The position numbers and the translations under genes were made by a program. A stretch of 11,679 bases of DNA from Desulfovibrionaceae bacterium UBA930 (GTDB lineage: Bacteria > Desulfobacterota > Desulfovibrionia > Desulfovibrionales > Desulfovibrionaceae), in assembly GCA_002293605.1 (NCBI GenBank), contig DBDO01000128.1, positions 3,168 to 14,846 of the forward strand. Direction: 5' to 3'. Below the pieces are notes generated by a model. It had not been told where the DNA came from, ran no database searches, and worked only from the letters and a program-made list of their open reading frames with translations. Shown one piece after another: positions 5,911 through 11,679 of this stretch. The first letter of the stretch is position 1, and each line of letters begins with the position of its first letter.

Positions 5911-7809
5911 TTACAGAGAAAGATGCGTGCCGATTTCCACAACCCGTGAGCTGGGAATATTGTAAAAGGTTGCGGCGTTCCAGGCATTGTTGCTCAAAAA
6001 AATGAAAATCGCCCGCCGCCAGGGTCGCATGGCCCTGGCACCTTCAGCCGCAAGAATGCTCTCTCTGCCAAGGTAAAAGGTGCAGTCATATAAGGGCAGA
6101 TACAGGCCGCTATGCTTGGAACACTCCGCTATCTCGGCCATATCCGGGTTCTGCATATAGCCGTATGAAACGAGCATGCGGTACAGGCCCGCGTCCTTTT
6201 CCCTGTCATCCAGACGGATGCGCTTTTTCGCCTCCACATAAGGCCTTTCCTCGGTTTTGACAGTGAGCAGCACAATGCGCTCCGGAACACTGTGAATGAG
6301 GGCCATGGAACGCGCCAGAGGCATGGGCGTCAGATGCTGGTTCAAGGTCATGAACACGCCTATGCCCGGACTCCTGCTCTGTTTTTCCTCACGCAGGGCG
6401 CTCAAAAAAGCGGGCAGGGGCATGCTCATCTGCTCAAAGCGCTTCTGCATGAGGGCCCGGCCCTTTTTCCATGTGGTCATGACGCTTATCAGCACGACAG
6501 ATCCCAGCAAGGGAAGCCAGCCTCCGTCCAGAATCTTGATCAGGTTCGCGCCGAGAAAAGGCAAATCAAAACAGAGAAATAAGAGCAGCAGGCCGCCTGC
6601 CTTCCAGAGCGGCCATTGCCAGATGAAACGGGTCACGGCGAAAAAGAGCAGGCTGGTTATGCCCATGGCCCCGGTCACGGCCAGCCCGTACGCGGCCGCA
6701 AGCCCGCTGGAATTTTGAAAAATCAGCACCAGAGCGATACAGGCCGCCATCAGCAGGTTGTTTATGGTGGGCAGATAGATCTGCCCTCTGGCGGAGGTGG
6801 AGGTATGCACCACGCGCATACGGGGTAAAAAGCCTAAAAGCACGGCCTGCTGGGTCAGGGAATACACCCCGCTGATCAGGGCCTGAGAGGCGATGACCGT
6901 AGCCAGGGTGGCCAGCACCATCATAAAGGGCAGAAAAAACTGCGGAACGGCCTGGTAAAAGGGATTATGCCCCGAAGCCGGAGCGCCAAGCAGCACAGCC
7001 CCCTGCCCCATGTAGTTCAGCACAAGCGCCGGGCAGGCCAGAAAAAGCCAGCCTTTTCTGATGGGCCTGCGGCCAAAATGCCCCAAATCCGCGTACAGGG
7101 CTTCGCCCCCGGTAATGCACAGCACTACCGTACCCAGCACAAGCAGGCCGTGCAGATGGCTGGCCTGAAAATAGGCGATGGCATGCCAGGGATTGACTGC
7201 CGCAAGCACTTGCGGGCAGGCGGCGATATTGATGAGGCCGCAGCAGGCCAGGGCCGCGAACCAGAGCAGCATGACCGGGCAGAAAATCCCGCCGATGCGC
7301 GCTGCGCCGTATTTTTGCAGCATGAAGAGCAGGATCAGAATGCCGCAGGTAAGCGGCACAACCATGCCTCCTGCGGCAGGGAGTACCATGTGCAGGCCCT
7401 CCACAGCGGAAAGCACGGAAATGGCCGGGGTGATCATGCCGTCGCTGTATAAAAAGGCCGCGCTGCACAGGGCCAGATAGGGCAAAGCGCGAAAAAAGGG
7501 ATTGGCGGGCGAGCGCTTTACCGCCCCTTGCAGCAGGGCCAGCAACGCAAAGGTGCCGCCTTCGCCGTGGTCGTCCGCCCTGCTGACAAAGAGCACATAT
7601 TTGATGGTGATGACTACCATCAGGCTCCAGAAAATCAGGGAGAGAATGCCCATGACGTTGGCAGGGCTCACGGCAATGGCGTGCGGCCCATAAAAACATT
7701 CCTTCAACGTATACAGCGGGCTGGTGCCTATATCGCCAAAAACCACGCCGAGGGCCGCCAGCGTTACGCTGGCAGGAGTGGCGCGTCTTATTTCATGTTC
7801 AGCCGACAT
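5911..7809 (-). CDS. kup: Low-affinity potassium uptake protein Kup
   Basis: A 632-residue inner-membrane KUP/HAK/KT family transporter, close to the 622 residues of E. coli Kup. It takes up potassium, probably with protons. Seen: the signature GDIGTSPLYTLKE near the N-terminus (Asp26 matches the conserved acidic residue of the first membrane helix); YSDGMITPAISVLSAVEG in the third helix; about twelve hydrophobic segments through roughly residue 440; then a soluble C-terminal domain, including LTVKTEERPYVE and YGYMQNPD, ending in VEIGTHLSL. The ATG at 7809 has AGAGGA five bases upstream. It is the first gene of the minus-strand unit kup-dinB-sirtuin and is divergent from the DUF554 gene, with 134 bases between the two starts. 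I could not pick a convincing promoter for it in that gap. No frameshift or missing motif was noticed. Confidence 0.96.
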   Translation of the reverse strand: MSAEHEIRRATPASVTLAALGVVFGDIGTSPLYTLKECFYGPHAIAVSPANVMGILSLIFWSLMVVITIKYVLFVSRADDHGEGGTFALLALLQGAVKRSPANPFFRALPYLALCSAAFLYSDGMITPAISVLSAVEGLHMVLPAAGGMVVPLTCGILILLFMLQKYGAARIGGIFCPVMLLWFAALACCGLINIAACPQVLAAVNPWHAIAYFQASHLHGLLVLGTVVLCITGGEALYADLGHFGRRPIRKGWLFLACPALVLNYMGQGAVLLGAPASGHNPFYQAVPQFFLPFMMVLATLATVIASQALISGVYSLTQQAVLLGFLPRMRVVHTSTSARGQIYLPTINNLLMAACIALVLIFQNSSGLAAAYGLAVTGAMGITSLLFFAVTRFIWQWPLWKAGGLLLLFLCFDLPFLGANLIKILDGGWLPLLGSVVLISVMTTWKKGRALMQKRFEQMSMPLPAFLSALREEKQSRSPGIGVFMTLNQHLTPMPLARSMALIHSVPERIVLLTVKTEERPYVEAKKRIRLDDREKDAGLYRMLVSYGYMQNPDMAEIAECSKHSGLYLPLYDCTFYLGRESILAAEGARAMRPWRRAIFIFLSNNAWNAATFYNIPSSRVVEIGTHLSL

Positions 7810-7943
7810 AGCTTTCCTCTATATGCCAATTTTCGAAGATCCAAAAGCTTTTTACCGGAGGATCAGAGTCGCAAAAAAGCCTGCACCTCAAAGAGGAGAC
7901 AACCCGTATTGCCTTCCGCAAGGCCCGGTGCTACACCCTCTCC
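7810..7943. promoter_or_regulatory. Divergent intergenic region between kup and the DUF554 gene
   Basis: These 134 bases must contain the start signals for both flanking genes. On the minus side AGAGGA leads to kup. On the plus side AAGAGGAG (7891-7898) is a strong ribosome site, but it is 45 bases from the DUF554 ATG. It instead serves either the 12-codon frame starting TTG 7909 or a rare ATT start at 7908. I found no convincing -35/-10 pair by eye for either direction. Confidence 0.5.
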
Positions 7944-7947
7944 ATGA
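7909..7947 (+). CDS. Possible 12-residue leader peptide ahead of the DUF554 gene
   Basis: TTG 7909 follows AAGAGGAG (7891-7898) by about 10 bases and opens a frame of 12 sense codons rich in Pro and Ala, ending in TGA at 7945-7947. That stop overlaps the ATG of the DUF554 gene (ATGA). The downstream gene has no ribosome site of its own, so this frame could deliver ribosomes by translational coupling. A TTG start on so short a frame is weak evidence; chance is a real alternative. Confidence 0.25.
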   Translation: MPSARPGATPSP

Positions 7948-8636
7948 TTCTTCCCCTGGGTTCCCTTATCAATGCCGTCCTTGTCATGGCCGGAGGCTGC
8001 ATAGGCATGCTGCTCGGCAACCGGCTGCCCGAACGCGTGCGCCTGATTGTCTTTCAGGGGCTCGGCCTGTGCACCCTGTCCATAGGCATGCAGATGACCT
8101 TCAAAACCTCCAACCCACTCTACATGGTGGGCAGCATTCTGGCGGGCGCGATACTTGGCGAGCTGATCCGGCTGGAAGATCGGATAAGCGGCGGCGGAGA
8201 AGCGGTCAAACGCCTTCTGCGCTCGGGCAACGCCCGCTTTACCGAGGGCTTTGTGGCCGCCACCCTGCTGTTCTGCATCGGCTCCATGGCCATTATCGGC
8301 CCGCTGGAAGAAGGCCTGAACGGCGATCGCACCATAGTGCTGGCAAAGTCCATGCTCGACTTTTTTGCCTCCATCGCCCTGGGCGCGGCCTTTGGCTCCG
8401 GGGTCATGTTCTCCTCTTTGCCGCTCCTTATCTACCAAGGCGGCATCACCCTGTTCGCCGACAGCCTGCGCCCTTATATATCTGAATTCATTAAGGCGGA
8501 GCTTACAGCCACAGGCGGGGTCATGATCCTCGGCATTGGCATCAACCTGCTGGAAATCAAAAAAATTCGCCTCTCCAACCTCTTGCCCGGCCTTCTGGTA
8601 ATCATTATTATTTGTTTCTTCATTGAACGCTTTTAG
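7944..8636 (+). CDS. DUF554 family membrane protein (YqgA-like)
   Basis: A 230-residue hydrophobic protein of the DUF554 family, which includes E. coli YqgA; its function is not established. Seen: the family-typical opening LPLGSLINAVLVMAGGCIG; LLGNRLPERVR; FQGLGLCTLSIGMQM; a charged stretch LGELIRLEDRI (about residues 70-80); RFTEGFVAATLLFCIGSMAI; SGVMFSSLPLLIYQGG; and a last helix IIIICFFIERF at the very C-terminus. About six or seven membrane segments are likely, so it sits in the inner membrane. ATG 7944 fits the family start but lacks a Shine-Dalgarno sequence. The strong site AAGAGGAG 46 bases upstream may act through a leader frame or through an in-frame ATT at 7908 that would add 12 residues. 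It is followed by a large hairpin and then uvrA on the same strand. Confidence 0.9.
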   Translation: MILPLGSLINAVLVMAGGCIGMLLGNRLPERVRLIVFQGLGLCTLSIGMQMTFKTSNPLYMVGSILAGAILGELIRLEDRISGGGEAVKRLLRSGNARFTEGFVAATLLFCIGSMAIIGPLEEGLNGDRTIVLAKSMLDFFASIALGAAFGSGVMFSSLPLLIYQGGITLFADSLRPYISEFIKAELTATGGVMILGIGINLLEIKKIRLSNLLPGLLVIIIICFFIERF

Positions 8637-8647
8637 GGGCTGTTCTC

Positions 8648-8690
8648 AAAGAGTTTTCTGGGGAGGCCCTGCCTCCCCAAACCCCTCTTT
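8648..8690. repeat. GC-rich two-level hairpin between the DUF554 gene and uvrA
   Basis: GGGGAGGC (8660-8667), loop CCT, GCCTCCCC (8671-8678): eight perfect pairs, nine with the flanking T-A. An outer pair AAAGAG (8648-8653) with CTCTTT (8685-8690) encloses it, so the whole 43-base element can fold back. There is no clear U-run on either side. It may be a weak or factor-assisted terminator for the DUF554 gene, or a copy of a dispersed palindromic element. A similar but shorter hairpin lies after uvrA. Confidence 0.6.
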
Positions 8691-8731
8691 CATTGAGAGC
8701 CGCCCACGCTTTCATTCCAAGGACAAAGACA

Positions 8732-11647
8732 GTGACACAGAGCAATAGCGCGGCCCAGGGCCGCTGTATTCATATAGAGGGCGCACGCCAGCACAACCTG
8801 AAAAATCTGAACCTGGATATTCCCCGGGACGAACTGGTGGTGATTTGCGGGCCTTCGGGCTCGGGCAAGTCCACCCTGGCCTTTGATCTGGTATATGCGG
8901 AAGGCCAGCGCCGCTATGTGGAATCGCTCTCCGCCTATGCCCGCCAGTTCCTGCCTCAAATGGACAAGCCCGATGTTGATAAAATAGAGGGCCTCTCTCC
9001 GGCCATTTCCCTGGAACAGCAGACAGCCACGCGCAACCCGCGCTCCACTGTGGGTACGGTGACCGAGGTCTACGACTTTTTGCGCGTGTTCTGGGCCCGC
9101 CTTGGCACCATGCACTGCCCCAAATGCGGTCGTCCCATCGAGGCCCGCACCGCGGATGAAATCATCAGCGATATTCTGGCCCTGGGCGAAAACCGGCGCT
9201 GCATCCTTATGGCTCCGCTGGTCACCCTGCAAAAAGGCACGCACCAGGACCGCTTTAAGAAGCTTAAAGCCGAGGGCTTTGCCAGGGTGCGGGTGAACGG
9301 CGAGATTTACACCTTGGACGAAGCGCCAAACCTGGACAAAAACAAAAAACACAGCATCGAGCTGGTGGTGGACCGGCTGGTGATCAAAAACGACATCCGG
9401 GGACGGCTGGCCGACTCTGTGGAACTGGCCCTGAAATACGGCAGCGGCGATCTCATGGTGCTGCTTCCCGGACAAGAGGGTGAAGCGGATGCACTCTTTG
9501 TGCACTCCACCTCTTCCGCCTGCCCGGAGTGCAAGCTCGGCCTGCCGGCCCTCTCTCCCCAACTGTTCTCCTTCAACAGCCCCCAGGGTGCCTGCCCGCG
9601 CTGCCTGGGCCTTGGCACGGTGGAGTATTTTGAGCCTGCCCTGATCGCGCCCAACAAGGGGCTGTCCCTGGAAGAGGGCGCGCTGCTGCCCTGGAAAAAT
9701 CCGCGTGTGTTCGAGCGCTACAAAACGCAGCTCGCGGCCTTTAGCGGGCGCTTCGGCCTTGGCCTGGATACGCCGCTCTCCGCATATTCCGATGCGGCCC
9801 TGGCCGCCCTCTTCCACGGCGAAGAAGCGCCAGGGGAGGCCAGGGAAGGCGCGGAAAGTTCTTTACGCCGCAACTGGATGGGCGGTTCGGTGGAAATGCG
9901 CGGCAAACGCCGCAAAAGCGATGACGGCACAGGCTTTGAACTCTGGCCCGGCGTGGTTCCCCTGCTGGAAAAAGGCATGCAGTACGGCGATGCATGGCGC
10001 GATGAACTTTCCCGTTACCGCCAGAACACAGCTTGCCCGGAATGCCGGGGCGCGCGCCTCAACCCCACGGCCCTGGCGGTCAAGGTGGATGACCTCTCTA
10101 TTGTGGATTTTTGCTCCCTGTCCATTGCCAGGGCACTCGCCTGGATGGCCTCCAGAAGCTTTGGAGGCCGCCACGCGCCTGTGGCCGAACCCCTGCTCAA
10201 GGAACTGAATCACCGCCTGGGCTTCATGGTCCGGGTCGGTCTGGACTACCTCTCTCTCGGCCGCAATATGGCCACGCTCTCCGGCGGGGAAGCCCAGCGC
10301 ATCCGTCTGGCCTCGCAGCTCGGCTCCGGCCTGGTCGGCGTGACCTATGTGCTGGACGAACCCTCCATCGGGCTGCACCCGCGCGACAACGAGCGCCTTG
10401 TCGCCACCCTGCGCAACCTGCAAACCAGAGGCAATACCGTACTGGTGGTGGAGCACGATGAAGCCACCATCCGCGAGGCAGATACTGTCATCGAACTCGG
10501 CCCCGGCTCCGGGGAACTCGGCGGCAATCTGGTCTTTCAAGGCAGCGTGCCCACGCTCCTCAAGGATAAACACTCTCTGACCGCCAAATACCTGCGCCGC
10601 GAACTCGGTGTGCCCCTGCCGGAAAAAAGGCGCGCGGGCCAGGGCGAACTCCTTCTGCAAGGCATCACCACCAACAACCTGCGCGGCATAGACTGCCGCA
10701 TCCCGCTCGGCGTGCTGACCTGCGTGACCGGGGTGTCAGGTTCGGGTAAAAGCTCCCTGGTGGTGGACACCCTGTACAAGCACCTGGCCCTGGCCCAGGG
10801 ACTGAAAGTGGAAAATCCGGGCAGTATCGGCGGCATTAGCGGGGCCGGGGCCATTGAGCGCATCACAGCCATTGACCAAAGCCCCATCGGGCGCACCCCG
10901 CGCTCCAATCCGGCCACCTACACCAAAATATTCGATGAAATCCGGAATATTTTCGCCCAGACCCAGGATGCCAAAAAACGCGGCTACACGCCGGGGCGCT
11001 TTTCCTTCAACGTCAAGGGCGGACGCTGCGAAGCCTGCGCGGGTGACGGCCAGATCCGGGTGGAGATGCACTTTCTGCCCGATGTATTCGTGCAATGCGA
11101 TGTCTGCGGCGGCAAGCGCTATAACCACGAAACCCTTGAGGTCCGCTACAAGGGCCTGAACATCGCCGAAGTGCTGGACCTGACCGTGGCCCAGGCCCAT
11201 GACTTTTTCGCGCACTACCCGGCCCTGGAACGGCGGCTCGCCCTGCTGCGGGAGGTGGGTCTGGAATACCTGCGGCTCGGACAACCAGCCACTACCCTCT
11301 CCGGCGGCGAGGCCCAGCGCGTCAAAATCTCGCGGGAACTCGGCAAACGCAGCCTGCCCGGCGCGCTGTACATTCTGGACGAACCCACCACCGGCCTGCA
11401 CATGCATGAGGTGGGCAAGCTGATCACCGTGCTGCACCAACTCGTGGAACGCGGGGCCAGCGTGGTGGTCATTGAACATAATACGGACATGATCCGCTGT
11501 GCCGACTATGTCATTGACCTCGGCCCCGGCGGCGGCGAAAACGGCGGCCTGATCGTGGCCCAGGGCACGCCCGAGGAACTGGCCGCAGACCCCGCCTCAG
11601 TGACCGGCAGTTTTTTGCAGTCAGAATACTTGTCGAAGCCATGTTGA
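8732..11647 (+). CDS. uvrA: UvrABC excinuclease subunit A
   Basis: 971 residues from GTG 8732 (E. coli UvrA has 940). UvrA is the dimeric ATPase that finds bulky DNA lesions and loads UvrB in nucleotide excision repair. Seen, by residue: Walker A GPSGSGKS (40-47); CPKC (129-132) in the UvrB-binding region; first zinc module Cys264, 267, 288, 291; ABC signature LSGGEAQ (516-522) followed by VLDEPSIGLH; second Walker A GVSGSGKS (667-674); second zinc module Cys766, 769, 789, 792; second signature LSGGEAQ (856-862), then ILDEPTTGLH and VVVIEHN. All parts are present and in order. The frame stays open upstream to a TTG at 8693, but GTG 8732 has AAGGA eight bases before it and is the better start. 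A segment between the first zinc module and the first signature (about residues 345-400) is charged and looks somewhat longer than in E. coli. It is probably transcribed separately from the DUF554 gene; no LexA box was recognised. Confidence 0.97.
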   Translation: MTQSNSAAQGRCIHIEGARQHNLKNLNLDIPRDELVVICGPSGSGKSTLAFDLVYAEGQRRYVESLSAYARQFLPQMDKPDVDKIEGLSPAISLEQQTATRNPRSTVGTVTEVYDFLRVFWARLGTMHCPKCGRPIEARTADEIISDILALGENRRCILMAPLVTLQKGTHQDRFKKLKAEGFARVRVNGEIYTLDEAPNLDKNKKHSIELVVDRLVIKNDIRGRLADSVELALKYGSGDLMVLLPGQEGEADALFVHSTSSACPECKLGLPALSPQLFSFNSPQGACPRCLGLGTVEYFEPALIAPNKGLSLEEGALLPWKNPRVFERYKTQLAAFSGRFGLGLDTPLSAYSDAALAALFHGEEAPGEAREGAESSLRRNWMGGSVEMRGKRRKSDDGTGFELWPGVVPLLEKGMQYGDAWRDELSRYRQNTACPECRGARLNPTALAVKVDDLSIVDFCSLSIARALAWMASRSFGGRHAPVAEPLLKELNHRLGFMVRVGLDYLSLGRNMATLSGGEAQRIRLASQLGSGLVGVTYVLDEPSIGLHPRDNERLVATLRNLQTRGNTVLVVEHDEATIREADTVIELGPGSGELGGNLVFQGSVPTLLKDKHSLTAKYLRRELGVPLPEKRRAGQGELLLQGITTNNLRGIDCRIPLGVLTCVTGVSGSGKSSLVVDTLYKHLALAQGLKVENPGSIGGISGAGAIERITAIDQSPIGRTPRSNPATYTKIFDEIRNIFAQTQDAKKRGYTPGRFSFNVKGGRCEACAGDGQIRVEMHFLPDVFVQCDVCGGKRYNHETLEVRYKGLNIAEVLDLTVAQAHDFFAHYPALERRLALLREVGLEYLRLGQPATTLSGGEAQRVKISRELGKRSLPGALYILDEPTTGLHMHEVGKLITVLHQLVERGASVVVIEHNTDMIRCADYVIDLGPGGGENGGLIVAQGTPEELAADPASVTGSFLQSEYLSKPC

Positions 11648-11652
11648 CCCTA

Positions 11653-11669
11653 TGCGGGCTCCGCCCGCA
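11653..11669. terminator. Hairpin after uvrA
   Basis: TGCGGGC (11653-11659), loop TCC, GCCCGCA (11663-11669): seven perfect pairs, six bases after the uvrA stop. The next ten bases to the window end are GC-rich, with no U-run visible, so an intrinsic terminator is not proven. Its plan (GC stem, three-base pyrimidine loop) resembles the hairpin before uvrA. Confidence 0.45.
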
Positions 11670-11679
11670 CCCGCCAGGG

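Noticed and set aside
5901..5987. Upstream ATG 5987 as the dinB start, adding 29 residues
   Set aside because: It would lie well inside the kup coding region and precede the conserved polymerase N-terminus with unrelated sequence; ATG 5900 has a proper ribosome site.
8693..8731. TTG 8693 as the start of uvrA, adding 13 residues
   Set aside because: It overlaps the foot of the hairpin and has no ribosome site, while GTG 8732 has AAGGA at proper spacing and gives a normal N-terminus.
8690..9817. Minus-strand frame of 375 codons opposite uvrA
   Set aside because: uvrA motifs are intact on the plus strand throughout; the antisense frame has Gly/Gln/His-rich composition without a domain.

Overview
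The window is GC-rich, gene-dense bacterial chromosome. It holds one very large partial gene, a three-gene operon and two rightward genes, plus one AT-rich intergenic island of about 470 bases. The protein set (cyclic-glucan-synthase homologue, Kup, DinB, CobB-type sirtuin, DUF554 protein, UvrA), the base composition and the GC-rich intergenic hairpins suggest a desulfovibrio-like bacterium (Desulfovibrionaceae). That is an impression from protein style, not a database result.

Layout from left to right. Bases 2-3538 (minus strand) are a single open frame of at least 1179 codons that leaves the window at the left edge. It encodes the N-terminal half of a membrane protein of the cyclic beta-1,2-glucan synthase (NdvB/ChvB) family. 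The N-terminal family region and the membrane segments are well kept. Several positions I expect to be catalytic in the glycosyltransferase domain are changed, and a 15-bp tandem repeat has multiplied a conserved His-Asp-Leu element. Bases 3539-4011 are AT-rich. They carry the likely promoter of that gene, a rho-independent terminator for the operon on its right, and AT-rich direct and inverted repeats.

Bases 4012-7809 (minus strand) are a tightly packed operon transcribed in the order kup (potassium uptake), dinB (DNA polymerase IV), cobB-like sirtuin. The gaps are about 10 bases and then a 4-base ATGA overlap. The sirtuin has Leu where E. coli CobB has the Arg that recognises acidic acyl groups.

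A 134-base divergent region separates kup from a rightward DUF554 membrane protein (7944-8636). That gene has no Shine-Dalgarno of its own but is preceded by a short well-led reading frame ending in an ATGA overlap. Next, separated by a large hairpin, is uvrA (8732-11647), complete and canonical, followed by a second GC-rich hairpin at the right edge.

Functionally the window mixes envelope and osmotic functions (glucan-synthase homologue, Kup, DUF554) with DNA damage functions (DinB, UvrA) and an NAD-dependent deacylase. I see no CRISPR array, tRNA, rRNA, transposase or integrase. The most unusual content is the divergent glucan-synthase homologue at the left edge.
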